From NCBI GenBank assembly GCA_951802425.1, contig OX637802.1, forward strand, positions 1,054,001 to 1,118,000: 64,000 bases of DNA, written 5' to 3'. Of this stretch, positions 41,016 to 52,903 are shown piece by piece. The stretch is from Clavaria fumosa. Lineage: Eukaryota > Basidiomycota > Agaricomycetes > Agaricales > Clavariaceae. How positions within the stretch are numbered: position 1 is the stretch's first letter; each line of letters begins with the position of its first letter. The position numbers and the translations under genes are program-made. A model generated the notes under the pieces. It was not told the origin of the DNA, made no database searches, and worked only from the letters and a program-made list of their open reading frames with translations.

Positions 41016-42592
41016 ATGTTTCTCGCAGCTGGCCTCCCACTCGTTCTCCTTTTCCATTGCTGCACCATCGTGCATGCCCTCTCTGCCTCCAACAGAACCA
41101 TCGACGATTATTATGGTGACGAAGTAAGTTTGTGCCTGTATCACTATCTAAGTCGTAATGCTAATCCCCTGAATGTGCCACCACGTAAAGGTGACTGGAG
41201 TGTTACCGAGCTACTCGTCCACCAGCCAATGGGATTATGGACCGACGTGCCAGACGTGTCTCGCCAGGCCGGACGCCAAGCACGCTTACCGGGGGTCGTG
41301 GCACGACTCCACACACCTGATAGGCGATTCTCAACCTAGCGTCATCACCCTTACGTTCGACGGTGTGTGTTTTCCCCTGCAGCTTTTTGCTGCAACGGCC
41401 GTGCTGAAGCTCTCCCATGTAGGCATCGCCGTGTTCGTTCATTGTATACTCGCCAACCAAGTCTTGGGCGCCGATACAACCACAAATGTCACCTTTTTGA
41501 TGGTATGTCGCCTCTCTCATATTGAGTGGTCGCTTTTTCTAAAATGTCCTAATCTTCCGTACAGGATGGCCACATCGTGGGCTCATACGTACATGTTCCC
41601 AAAAACACCACAGATTTTGAATACGACGTCCCGGTATACGTGAACACTTCCCTTCCGAATGGACGGCACACCCTCTCGATGGCAACATCAGGGGATGTCA
41701 ACTCGCTAGTCCTATTCGACTATGCCATGTACACGTAAGTCGGGTCCGATTTTTTTCTTCTGGCACACACACGAGTAAAGTAGGCTCACGCTCCCCCAGT
41801 GTTGTGTCAGCAGATTCGACGTCGGCCCCACCGTCCCCACCGTCTCCATCTTTGGCTCCCACGGGCATCACGTCTAACTCCCGCTCACCCTCAAAACCGA
41901 ATTCTAACCTGCCTGCTATCCTCGGTGGCGTGCTCGGCGGCATCGGCCTCGTACTCCTCATCATCCTCGTCTCCGTTTTCTTGGCCGTCTTCGGGCCGCG
42001 ACGCCACAAACCGAAAGACCCATTTGACGATCGCCATCTGGAGAACGCAATAGAACCTTTCCCACCGCCTCCTTCTCCCCATCTTCCGCCACCATTACAG
42101 CCATTGTTACCATCACGGCCACGGCCCCCATCACGGCCTCTGCCTCCAACGCCGTCGACGCCTCCAGCGCCGTGCTCCCTCACACCGTCCAACATACAAC
42201 ACCGCCACGAGATTGCACCGCCGCCCACAGTGCTGCAGAACGTCGCGGGCGTATTCCCGCTTTCCGAAAAGGCAGCACGCCGACGAGAAGAGCTCTTAAG
42301 AGAGATACGCGAGCGGGAACGACACGTGGCCGAGCTGCAGGCGGCGCATCTACAACAACAACAGCGGCTACAAATTGGCGGGGCGCCGTGGGCGCCAATA
42401 ACCGGACCCCTTCCACCCTCTGCAGACGATATAGCTTCCGCGCTACGTCGACAGATGGAGGTGCTCAGGCGAGAAGTCCAGATGCTGCAAGAGGAACAGC
42501 GACGGCTCGCCTGGGAGCTGAACGTGGCCGGGCCACCACAGTACGAGGACTCAGACTATGCGCCATCATCGGAGGTTACTTCACCCCGCTGA
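41016..42592 (+). CDS. Single-pass membrane protein, lectin-like ectodomain
   Basis: The signal peptide starts at ATG 41016 (MFLAAGLPLVLLFHCCTIVH, cleavage probably after HALS). The ectodomain then reads SNRTIDDYYGDE, VTGVLPSYSSTSQWDYGPTC, FDG and KLSHVGIAVFVHCILANQVL, and after an intron DGHIVGSYVHVPKNTTDFEY and NGRHTLSMATSGDVNSLVLF. These beta-strand-rich blocks are typical of the jelly-roll ectodomain seen in many Agaricomycete membrane proteins. A Ser/Pro stalk and one membrane helix follow (ILGGVLGGIGLVLLIILVSV). The cytoplasmic part has a Pro-rich stretch and two coiled coils (KAARRREELLREIRERERHV; LRRQMEVLRREVQMLQEEQR), with a stop at 42592. The topology suggests an outside-in sensor or wall linker; the ligand is unknown. 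The exon around 41360-41500 is uncertain. Confidence 0.7.
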
Positions 42593-43181
42593 ACCTTTCA
42601 GACTGCTTATTTCGGTTGTGCAGAATAGATCACTAAGATATCACTGCCACGTTCCTTGTTTCATTTTCCTCACTTTTCAATATTTGTTATTGCATGTCAC
42701 ATTCCAGTCCAATCGTTTTTCCTGTACTACCCTCATCCTATGTACAATTATAATTAGGTAGATTCTGCACATGTTCTGAAATCCAGAATTTAAAAATATC
42801 TCTGGACGCCACAAGGCACCTTGCATATTCATGAGAGTTACGGCATGTTCATACGAGTTACGGGCCGTGTCGGGCTTGTAGACCCAATGCAACGGCACCG
42901 AAAAAAAGGCGCATTTCAAAGGATTATCAATCGCTTACGAAACACAAAGCAGCACACGGCGCTGTGGTGTGCTCGGGATTGTCCATGCCTCTCCATATGA
43001 GCAGCACCGCCGAAGAAGGAATCAATCATGGCTCCGATCAACGGGTCCAAATTTGGACACTAACACGTGACTACACCAGTCAGCCACCGTCGGCCTCCGG
43101 CTCCCGGAGTGCCGCCCGCACATCATCTTTGCAAGATCTCTTTTTTAAAAAAACAGCGTAGTTTCAACCCCCTCATCAGCA
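42593..43181. other. Intergenic, AT-rich
   Basis: 589 bp between two plus-strand genes with no supportable frame. A short near-repeat occurs at about 42825-42865 (tcatgagagttacgg, ttcatacgagttacggg). Confidence 0.4.
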
Positions 43182-44869
43182 ATGGAAACAACGCATCTTT
43201 TTACGTGCCTATCATGCGCCATCGCGTTCAATACCCCCAACGAACAACGTAAGCCCGACGTCTAGCCGTATATCCTAATACCATCGAGCCAATTGTCGTT
43301 TCGCAGGCGAGCATTACCGCTCAGACCACCACAAATACAACATGAAGCGGCGTGTCGCTTCATTGCCACCTATCAGTCTTGCAATGTTTAGCCAGAAGGT
43401 GGTCGAAAGGAAAGCAGAAACTGCCGTGATGTCGTCACCCAAGGGAAAGAGTTGCGCAGTTTGCAGGTATGGGCCTTTCTCCGTTAGTTATTTTTGATAA
43501 ATTAAGCTTACAATCCTGCCCCATACTAAGCAAGTTTTACACAACGGAGAATGCTTACCGCTCACACATCAATTCCAAGAAACACAAAGATAACGAGATT
43601 CAAGCCGTAGCCCGTCCTAAAGTGCCAACTCGCCCTGCCGTTGCTGATTTAACGGTCGCGGCCAAGCGAACGACAGACCAAGTAGCTAAGCCCACTTCGG
43701 CCGCAGCTTCGGGTCTTGCGACTATTCACGGCGATGGCGACGTCGGCTCCGAAGAAGAGCTGTCGGATACAATAGACCAGAAGATTGCCGCTGCACGTTC
43801 CCGGCTATCACCATGCGATTGCCTCTTCTGCCCTCACACATCTGCCGAATTTGCCGACAATCTTACGCATATGTCCGCAGCGCACTCTTTCTTCGTCCCA
43901 GACGCCGACTTTCTGGTAGACATCACGGGCTTAATTTCCTATCTGGGAGAGAAGATTGCGGTCGGCAACTTTTGTTTATATTGCAACGAAAAAAGCAAAG
44001 ATTTCAGAGATCTCCACGCCGTCCGGAAACACATGATAGACAAGAGTCACTGCAAAATCGCATATGACACCGAGAAGGACCGTCTAGAGATCTCAGACTA
44101 CTATGATTTCAGCAGCTCTTACCCGGATGCAGACGCTAACAAACGGAGCAACGACGAAGATCCTTCGGATGACGGATGGGAGGACATGGAAGATGGCGAT
44201 GCGCCCGTCGATGAGGTGATCGATGCTAAAGAAGACTCAGAAGACGATTCGGACGCTGAGTCAGAGGCCGAGAGCCTCCCCGATGCCGATCCGATCGCGT
44301 ACGATGACACTCGTCTGGAATTGGTGTTGCCTTCGGGAACTCGCGTGGGGCATCGGAGTACGCGCCTGACTCAGCCGCGGACTCAGCAAGCGACCCGCCG
44401 TCTCCGCCCGGCTGACGGCCCTGCTACGCCGTCCGGTGTTGCCCTCGTGCGGCGTCTGCTAGCGGACAAAAATTCGGCGCTTGTGCCCAGAAGAGGCGGT
44501 TTCGGCGCCTTTGGAAGAGGCATGGAGGTGGTCAAGGCCAGAAATCCCGGTGAGGCTAGGGAAGCTCAACGCCCTATGCGGGAGTTCCGGGAGCGCAGAC
44601 GCCTAGAGGACTTTAAAACGAAAATTGGGCTCATTGGGAATCACCAGAAACATTACCGAGATCCTCGTCAGTCTCCACCCTTTCTTCTTGTACGCGTACT
44701 AACTCCGAGTCCAGTACTGCAGGTTTGCATGCCCTTCCTCATGTGGAACTTGATTGATAATGAGCGTATTTCAAGTGACAAAACTGGACTCAGAGCTCAA
44801 TACTGGTCTCTTCTTGTAAGCACGCTCAGCCATTTGTCGATTATTTTCACATTAGTCATTCGAATTTAG
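43182..44869 (+). CDS. REI1: REI1/ZNF622 60S-subunit maturation factor
   Basis: This cytosolic zinc-finger protein is needed for late 60S ribosome maturation and release of the Arx1/Alb1 pair. The start at 43182 gives METTHLFTCLSCAIAFNTPN. An intron (about 43249-43305) joins REHYRSDHHKYNMKRRVASL, which completes the first C2H2 finger. The second finger reads CAVC...KFYTTENAYRSHINSKKH. The REI1 core follows: CDCLFCPHTSAEFADNLTHM, AHSFFVPDADFLVDITGLIS, YLGEKIAVGNFCLYCNEKSK and AVRKHMIDKSHCKIAYDTEK. An acidic linker leads to LVLPSGTRVGHRSTRLTQPR and KTKIGLIGNHQKHYRDP. A small intron may convert the end to RDPLLQ, as in homologues. The reading frame then stays open to 44869, so the C-terminus is uncertain. 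Confidence 0.9.
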
Positions 44870-45223
44870 GCCGAGGTCCTACATTACTTATGTATCTTTC
44901 TATCAAAACGAACGGACCTTGGACAACACTAGCGAAATTGCAGTAAGGGTATGGACACCAAAGGTGGGTCCTGCACAAGAGCTGTCCAATATCAAGCAGA
45001 CGACTTAGGGGTATGCTATGAAGGAGAGAACGGGTGATCGAAGAATGCTTGTGAAATAAAAAAAGGAAAAAATGCCCATCCTCAGAAATAAATAAGTTGC
45101 CAGGACCGCTCCCGCACGACCTCATCCGCAGATCCTCGGCATTAAGCGAAGGAAGTACATGCTAAAGAACAATGAGCGAGTTGGGCGAGGCTCATCTTTC
45201 ACATGACGCACACAAATTTTATT
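44870..45223. other. Convergent intergenic region
   Basis: 354 bp between the REI1 and RAX2 3' ends with A-runs. No gene seen. Confidence 0.4.
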
Positions 45224-48200
45224 TCATCTCCCACCACGACTTGCTGGACGGCTGTTGAGGGTAATTGACGGGTCTTCGGGTCTCTCAAAAGAATATCGTC
45301 CCAAGGATGGTCTGCCATTTTCGCCACCATCTGAGAGGCCTCCCCGCGCAGTGACAGCTTCAGACGTCCCTCCCCGTGTCGTCGTATTGCCTGAATCCCG
45401 TTCTAAAGACTCGGCACCGTGAGGCACTGGAACACGACCAGCATCTTTTTCTTCGTGAGATATTTGAGGTCCACTAAGGATGGTTGTCCTTGTCGCTGCG
45501 TTAATGTGCTCGAGGAGTGACGATGGCCGCATGCGAGTCGAATCGTCATCGTCCTCGTCGGTTTCTGTCACATTCACCTTGTTATCTCTCTTGGCGAATA
45601 GTGTCCACAGGATGCCGATAAGCGCCAGGAAGAAAACCACGCCAGCAGCGATGGCAATTGAGATCAGGATCACAATACCCGTAGCCAGGAAGCCTAGACA
45701 ACGGAGAAAGAGAAAAGAAAAGAGAAAAGCTAAGCTAAGCAAATACCCACGGCCAAGGTAAAAAGGACTTACGACGGCGGTTGAAGCTGAAGGTGGTGAA
45801 CGAGTGGAAGAGGCTGGCGATAGACGCTGGTGCTCCTGTCGCTGAAAGAGCAGTGATAAAAGGCATGAGGTTCTGTCCATCGAAAAGAGCAGAAGAGGCG
45901 ACGCCAAAACCGGAATCTGCGAGGGAGCCAGATATCATGAGGACCCTGTCAGGCTCGATCACGCCATTTGAAGAGTGCTGGTTTTGCACAGGGACCATGA
46001 TCAATTGGGAGACACTTGAAGAGCCTTGTAATGTGGAGGCTAAGGAAAATAATCAGAGCAGATCTCAGACAGCCAGATGATAAAGTTTCACCCTGTTTAT
46101 TCCAAGAACGCCCATTCCAGAAAGACAAGAAAGTCGACACCCCATCATTCGTTCTTCCCAAACACCATCAGAAAGAAAAGGGTAAGCAGACCAAATAAAA
46201 CGTGACTCACTTGCCAGCAGCGAAGATACTGTTCTCGTTCCCGCTATTGACTTCGAGAGCAGTGACAGGGCCAGGAAGATCCCCGCCCGAGCCGATGGCC
46301 GACCACGTGCTGTTTGAGAGCGTGTATTTGAGGACATTGGTAGCGACCGTATTATCAGGCAGCGTCATAGAGCCAGATGCTACCAACACTTCCTGCTTGC
46401 CCTGTGTGGGAAGTGGTGTCAGTTGTGAAGATATCTGGACCCTGAGAAAGGAGGAAACCTACACCAGCATACGCGACAGTTGTGACTTCGCCCAGTATAC
46501 CATTGCCCAGAGTAGTCCATTGTACAGTTCCTGTATCCAGAGAACATATCGCCTGGCACGGAAGGTCTCCTGCTTGCGTGAACGAGCCCGCCACAATGAT
46601 AGCATTGGGCTTTGAGAGCGACGTTGTGATGGAACGCACGACCACGACAGGTGTCGACGACGATGACGATCCCGACTTATTCCCGAGAGGCTTAAGGTCC
46701 AAGCTGGTCCATTGCTGCCGCACGAGGTCATAGATTGCGATCCCATTCACAGCGTCTGTGCCGTCCATCGTGAACTGGCCTCCGACGTACAGCATGTCGC
46801 GCAAGACCAGAAGCGTACGCACGACGCCGTTCAGCTGAGCGCCCAGCAGCGGCGCGAGCTTGGCCGTTTTCATGTCGTAGATGGCGACGGCCTGCGCCCG
46901 GCCTGACTCAGACGGGAACGAGAAGCTGCCCCCAATGATGACGACCTCTTCGGACGACGTGGAGTTTGTCCAGAACGTGCCAGCCAGAACAGCAGGCGCT
47001 GGAGATGGCGGAGAGTCAGGTAAAGGCGGGATGGGATTGGCGGAGGCTTGTCGGCTGAACAGATCCACCAATGGCTCCCAGCCGGTGGACCCGCCAGGAA
47101 TGTCTTCCCTGCGAGCAGGGGGAGCATCCTTTGGGACGACATTGCGGTCAAGACCCGCCGCGAGGGGGACAACATTCGGCCCGTCTCTGCCATTCTGTAA
47201 CGTAACGAGCCCGTTTGCTCCCCACGGCAGCGACGCAGAAATACTTCCCGCGAGGATCTGGGACTGTCCTGCCGACTTGGCGGGTGCGGTTCCGTTACCA
47301 ACGAAAGAAAGGCTTCCGACCATGAACCCGCCACTGTTTATCCAAGACGCAGAGGGGATATCCCACACCGCGAGACCGCTGGCGGGAAGCACATCGCCGG
47401 TCGAGGAGATTGCGTCCACGAAGTTGCCCGCGACCTGCAATTTCTTATCTGAAAGTCCAAGGCTGGTGACCTTCCCGCTGACACCGCCCTGCAGTGAGTT
47501 CCACTGGTCCCTCTGCACGTCATACATAGCGACACCGCTCAATTTGCCCTGGCTCGTGGCTCCGCTCGTGTCCGTAAAGGAGCCGCCAACGTATAATTCG
47601 TCCCTGTAGAGCAGGAGCGAGTTGACAGGTCCGTTCAAGCCGTTACCCGCCAGTGCCACAAGGTTCCCGTTCTTGAACACAACGATGTGGGCCATGCCAC
47701 TAGACAGTTTGAATTGTCCTCCAACAAAGACGGCGCCGGAAGGGTGGTGCGCCACCGCGTGAATGAGGACGTCCGGCGACACGACCAGCTGGCCCAGTTG
47801 TTGATATAAATCAATACCTATCGTGTCGAGGGAAGTTACGCTCGACTTTGGCACCGTCTTGGTAGCGTCAAACGTAGCCTGCGCGGGATTCAGTGGCCAT
47901 TCGAAGAATCCAAACCCGTTCATGGCTCCAGCATTGGCTCCGTTAGCCCCGACACTGGGCGTCGCAGAGCTGCCCGAACTGGAAGCCGTCAACACCAGTT
48001 GCACTCTATCCGCCACGATGGTATATTTGCCTCCCTCGCCTGACCCAGCCGGTTGGTCTGCGAGCTTCACGGTGATTGTGGTCACAGAGTTGGACGTGGA
48101 TGGGAGGACTGGCCCCCTGTATATGAGTTCGACAGAGTCGTCTTTGTTTTGTTGGGAGACGGTCGTCACCCAAGGTTGCAGGCCATCACCCGGGAAGACG

Positions 48201-49708
48201 GTGACCTTAACCGACGTCCGCTCGCCGCAGTCTTGGAAGTTAGTGCACCCCGGTGTAAGCAGGTTGATGTCGTATTGTCCAGAAGCGGAGATATAAGGAA
48301 TCCATTCGAAGCTCGGTGCATCGTTGGGGGCCGTAGTGACAGGGAACGTCGCCACTAACACCTCCTGCGTGGTCCCTGCGATGTTCGTATTGGCCAACTT
48401 TTCGATCCAATCGGATGTCCGAGTGGTGTTTGATGGGTTGGATGCGAAACATGATTTGGGGTTGTTCCTGTCCAACGCGGACGCGAATGCGCCCGACGAC
48501 AGCAGCTGGAAGAGGTGGAGACCGGGTCCAGAGGGCTGGAAACCGGAAAGTTTGACTTGCACGCCCGTAAGGTCTATGACATTTTCGAAAAGATAGTCTT
48601 GGTATGGGATGGCGGGATTGAGGAGAAGGGGACAGTCTGTGCATGTCGTGGTTTGGCCAGTTGTTGGGTCGACGTAGTGCATGCTCCGAACCGTATTGTC
48701 AGGGATAGACGTCACGCTAGACATAGGGAGACCGTCAGCTTCGACCGAAGGGTATGAATAGAGGCCGCAAAGGACGCACCTGAACACCGTAGTACCGAAT
48801 CCGCTCTGGAATGTATTCCCGAGACGTATGCCGCTGGCGCTCATGAACGCGAATGTGCGTGCCGTGATGACTGCGGTAGTCGGGGCTTGGGCCAACCAAG
48901 AATTCCCCGGGCCGTCAGGGCCCGAGGGACACAGTGTGACTAAGATGTTGCCGAACCGCGGATCAAGAGACGAGGGTGATCCAGAGACCTCCGCTGACTG
49001 TAGCGGGATAGGAACGAGCGAGGACGTGAAAGCAGTCGCGCCAGAGGAAGGTGGGAGGTTGGGATTGTTGGAATTGACGATGGCGGGAGAGCCGTCACCC
49101 GCAAAGGCGCTTACGAACGAACCAGCAAAGAAGAGGCTGGACGAGGCTGGGTTGGTGGTGATGGAGTTCACCTGGGCAGAGGCTCCAGATAACCCACCGA
49201 AAGGAGGACTGGACCAGGAAGACGCTCCGACGTTCCAGATGGCGACTGAAGCGCCAGGTGAGGTGAAATGGCCTCCAACCCAGACATTGTTCGCTTTTGC
49301 GTCGCAGAACACGGCGTTTATCTGACCGTTAGGCCCGCCGGTGCCAAGGGGAGTAAAGGTTCCAGATGACGGAGAGTAGGAGATAATATTGTTGGCCTGA
49401 ACACCATTGACGGATGTGAAAGAGCCTCCAAGATAATATAGGTCGCGCAGGGCGCAACCCGCTATTATGATTCCACCTGGGTTTGTTGACCCAATACGCG
49501 AAAGACTCCCTGTGGGGTCTCGGACAAGAAGGGTAGAAGTAGCAGGATCGAAAGTGGGCGCGTTTGGGTTGAAGAGACTTATGCCTGCGAACGCACCTGC
49601 CAAACCGACCTTGCCCATGCGGTCAAAGTCGATTTGGGGGAGTGCGGCAGAGACGACATGGGGTGATATGAGGGAGAAAAAGAACCAGAAGTAGAGATTG
49701 ACAGTCAT
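45224..49708 (-). CDS. RAX2: RAX2-like cortical polarity marker
   Basis: This is a large type I membrane protein that in yeasts and filamentous fungi marks sites of polarised growth and division. ATG 49708 gives MTVNLYFWFFFSLISPHVVS, a signal peptide. The ectodomain of more than 1100 residues is built of Kelch-like blades, each pairing 'GG.F' with 'I..Y' elements: YLGGSFTSVNGVQANNIISY, VWVGGHFTSPGASVAIWN, VFVGGQFKLSSGMAHIVVF, YVGGSFTDTSGATSQGKLSG and YVGGQFTMDGTDAVNGIAIY. Short introns near the 3' end lead to the single membrane helix (LATGIVILISIAIAAGVVFF) and a cytoplasmic tail with an acidic VTETDEDDDDSTR patch. It ends ITLNSRPASRGGR at 45224. Architecture and length fit RAX2. A few exons between 45760 and 46210 were placed only approximately. 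Confidence 0.87.
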
Positions 49709-50101
49709 TTGCCCAAGACGAACGGAGGTATTTGCATGACACTGTGAGATCAAACGAGGGTATTAGAGTGACTGCTCGACGGACGACCGACGAACGAGGA
49801 GAAGGAAGAGTAATGAGGTATTGTTCGCTGGGTGTATGCGACAGACTAGAACGGCGTCGATGTCGTCTCCAACGTTCGAAGGCCGCTGGTCGTCGTGCAG
49901 CTGCGTTTTGTTCGGCTGTGAATTTGAAACGGTGCAGAAAATAAAAATAAAAAATTTATGGCCTAACATTGTTCGCTTAGGAATCATTCTAAATTAAGAA
50001 ATATATTCACACGAAATACGGTCCGGGATCAGCCGGTGCACAGACGGGTGTCCTTAGAGTAGACCATTGTGGCATTGGCATGGGCAAAGACTATACACGT
50101 C
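49709..50101. other. Intergenic upstream of RAX2
   Basis: About 390 bp holding the RAX2 promoter and the 3' UTR of the small minus-strand gene. No other feature recognised. Confidence 0.4.
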
Positions 50102-50607
50102 TCAGAGTTGCTCTTTGGGCCCTTTGACCACTATATCTGACACATCGACAACTCCACCGACAGGTACATTATACGCAGAGAAATTGTCAAACCGTCTGCG
50201 CAAAATCAGTACCCCATCGACGGAACGGAAGGGAAGCGGCGTACTGGGGGAATCGATACCGATACATTGGCGGTAGTCGGGCATCCGTCACCAGCTTCAG
50301 CCCTTCTGATGCTTCTTGTGCCAGTAAAACATTGTGAATGTTGATTCTGGTCCATTCCTGTACCGGCGTGCCGTACATTGCGATCCAGCGGGTAAGATAC
50401 GCATCCTCCCCAGGAGCAGGCGCAAACTTCCAGAATCCAACAGCAAGTAAAGTCACGGCAATGCTAGCCCCCCAGAACGTGCTCGAGAGGCCTGTGTGCA
50501 ATGACCGTTGAATAAACGTTAGATCAAGGGCAGTATACGAAGCTGAGAACCTTCTTTTGGGTACTCCGTTGAGTCCAGCTCTCCATGATGGTCGTCGTGC
50601 TGAGCAT
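50102..50607 (-). CDS. Small single-pass mitochondrial-type protein (NUXM-like?)
   Basis: The splice model starts at ATG 50607 (MLSTTTIMESWTQR) and uses an intron with a gtaccc donor (about 50494-50564) to enter SLSSTFWGASIAVTLLAVGF and WKFAPAPGEDAYLTRWIAMY. The next blocks are WTRINIHNVLLAQEASEGL and DARLPPMYRYRFPQ. A second intron (about 50193-50240) then joins RFDNFSAYNVPVGGVVDVSD and IVVKGPKEQL, with a stop at 50102. The product is about 130 residues with one membrane helix near the N-terminus. The order of a short membrane helix, a 'W...N' helix and a 'RYRFPQRFDN' plus 'PVG' tail reminds me of the fungal complex I accessory subunit NUXM (17.8 kDa). That assignment is from memory and tentative. 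Confidence 0.5.
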
Positions 50608-51318
50608 CTGCGGAATACCAGCGACGTCGGCGGGCAATGTGTGTGGGCAATCCAAGACGTGCCGAGAGTACCGCTCTCGTCACTAACATTGGATGGTGGT
50701 GAGCTTGAGTTCAACTTACATAAGCCGACTGTGCAGCAAGTTTGCTGTTACACACTCTGCATGGGCTATTACACACCTACATTTGCTGTTACATCTGCTG
50801 TTACACACCTACATGGTTAGCAAATGTTTGGAATGGTCTCAGACAGGTATGAGAAGCCAAGACACTAGAGTCAATTATTCCTAGAGTTCCATTTTATTTG
50901 TTTATTTTTCCTGGTTGCTCTGCCGCTCAAAGGCAATGAATTATAGGATTGAAATCCTTCTCTTAGAGAGCTGCATAATTATGTACTGTATTGTGGCCCG
51001 AGCATAGGCCATTCAAGAAAGAAACCGCAACGCAGCATCAATAACATGGTCACTGCACCAGCAATCCAAATTCTCGTCTCCATGATTAAATATCGAGTGG
51101 CACGGGTACATAAAGGCTTCGTTGGCCGGATCAATCGAGGAAGTAAGCCATCCGTCTGTCTCATTCCATCGTGCTTCAGTAATTTCGCTTCGCTTTGTCG
51201 CAGCACCGAGTTTGAGTTTCGAAGTGTGAAACATGGAATAAGCTTACTTGTTTCAACCTTGACCGACCTTCTTATCCAACCATTATTTTCTGCATCAGCC
51301 TCCACCTGAACGCAGCCC
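50608..51318. other. Intergenic with imperfect short repeats
   Basis: No gene seen. At about 50741-50815 a motif of the type tgctgttacacac recurs four times with variations (interleaved with acctacat). An AT-rich stretch follows. Confidence 0.4.
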
Positions 51319-51774
51319 ATGCCCACAGCAAACCCAGCAAACCCTAACGACGCCCAAACCCCCTACATCTCTCTCCGGCTCCCGAGCTCCCCGCTCCTCT
51401 CAATCGTCGCAGAGACCCCCTGCTACACGGTCCCTGCCACTGTGGCACGCATCAACGAGAAACCATCTTACAACGCCGCGCCGCCCAATTCGAAGGACAA
51501 GATGCCCGCCAACTGCGTGTCTACCATGTCCTCGGTGTCGTCATGCGTCTCCTCGATTTCGTTCCACAGACCCGCCAGGAAGAGCCCCGCACAGCCCACA
51601 AGGCCGCTCACCAGTGCCGACGTGAGTTCTGTCCTCGAGCTTCTCAGTACGATGGACGCGCATGTCGTCGAAGAGGTGCGACGTGTCCGAGGCTACGTCG
51701 AAGAGGCCCAGACTGCCATACGACGACGCCAAATTCAAGAACAAGCACGTCGAACGAGAAGAGCGGCTCCTTGA
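51319..51774 (+). CDS. Small hypothetical protein with C-terminal helix
   Basis: The single open frame starts at ATG 51319 (MPTANPANPNDAQTPYISLR) and ends at 51774, 151 residues. The N-terminal half is Ser/Pro-rich and disordered (SSPLLSIVAETP, KDKMPANCVSTMSSVSSC). The C-terminal half predicts a charged amphipathic helix or coiled coil (DVSSVLELLSTMDAHVVEEV, RRVRGYVEEAQTAIRRR). No family was recognised and there are no membrane segments. The frame may continue by splicing, because the downstream sequence in another frame also reads as a charged helix (HVEREERLLESVARG). Composition and codon use look coding, but no homology supports it. Confidence 0.45.
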   Translation: MPTANPANPNDAQTPYISLRLPSSPLLSIVAETPCYTVPATVARINEKPSYNAAPPNSKDKMPANCVSTMSSVSSCVSSISFHRPARKSPAQPTRPLTSADVSSVLELLSTMDAHVVEEVRRVRGYVEEAQTAIRRRQIQEQARRTRRAAP

Positions 51775-52079
51775 GTCTGTGGCTCGTGGAAGCAGGAGGG
51801 TTCTATATGGCGGGAGCGAGAGGTTGTCCGATTGCATTGCATACTGTATGTCAAATGACCGCACCATCAAACATGGGCATTCGCTAGGGCTCCAAGTTGA
51901 CGCTGAGATCGTCGTTTCATGTGAGCCTGAATTGCGCCAGTCCCTGCGATTAGATGGTGAATGTCGCTTAAAGAATTTGTGAATGCCAGCGTGGATAACG
52001 GCGGGCGTCGCCACAGCTCCCGACGACACGTGACAATTCAGTTGCTGCGCGCCATCAGCGCTTGATTCTTTGCCCCCAT

Positions 52080-52671
52080 CCCCCATCCTCGAAAAGCAAT
52101 GTGTAAGGTGTCTGCGTTCTGTTCCAACCAATACGGAATCTCACCTCAAATATATTTGCAGCCGAGGCCACTCCTGCTGCGCCTTTACGCAAAGCCTCCT
52201 CGGATGAAGCTGCCGAGAAGAAAAGACAAGCTATTCCACCTCCACCCGTTCGCAAACCCTCTTTGGACGAAGCCGCACATCTTTTGGAGGTTCTCCTGAA
52301 GAAGAGGCCTGAAGCCCAAGATCTGGGAGTAGGCATTCTCAAAGCGCCTCCCGGATCCCACAGCGTGGATCCGAGCATGCATTCCAAGGCCTTGAAATTG
52401 GCACAGCGGCTGCGGGAGGTCATTTGGTTCCTGCTGTTGATGGTCGTTATCTGATATATTTATGGTGTTGCGGTAGGACGAACTCAACAAACTGTTAAAG
52501 AAGAGACCCGATCCTGAGTCCCTCATCAAGCGGGGCATCTTGCCTTCCCCCACCTCTGCAGATGGATCTCAGAGCGACATGCTGTCTCCCATCTCTGCAG
52601 ATGAATCCCACTCCACCGACACGCATTCTCCTACTTCTCCTACCAGCCCAGAAGAAGCGCAGTCCGCCTAG
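52080..52671 (+). CDS. RPEL-motif protein, 5' end unresolved
   Basis: Plus-strand exons read ILEKQ|SEATPAAPLRKASS, DEAAEKKRQAIPPPPVRKPS and LDEAAHLLEVLLKKRPEAQD, then MHSKALKLAQRLRE. An intron (about 52420-52476) joins DELNKLLKKRPDPESLIKRG and ILPSPTSADGSQSDMLSPIS, and the stop is at 52671. The unit LLKKRPDPESLIKRGIL fits the RPEL consensus (RPxxxEL..RGIL), which binds G-actin in animal proteins such as MRTF. The upstream LLKKRPEAQDL is a partial second copy. The first exon and start codon could not be found; an intron precedes the segment beginning at about 52157. A basic, Ser/Pro-rich small protein of this kind occurs in other fungi, to my knowledge without a settled function. Confidence 0.6.
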
Positions 52672-52903
52672 ATTCTGCCTCAGACGAATCGCGGCCCAAT
52701 GAAAGCCTGGAAACCGCCATGCTCGTGGCTCACTTTGGAATCCAACTTTTTTCTTTCTCGTATCGCGTCAGTACGAAAATTTCAAGTGTACGATAGGAAC
52801 AAAGTAGTCGGAGGAATTGTGTTGTATGATATCGGTTTGCAGTTGTGCAATAAATTGAATCATTTTTCTTGCGCCGTTGACGGATGGCTGCGTCTAGAGG
52901 GCT

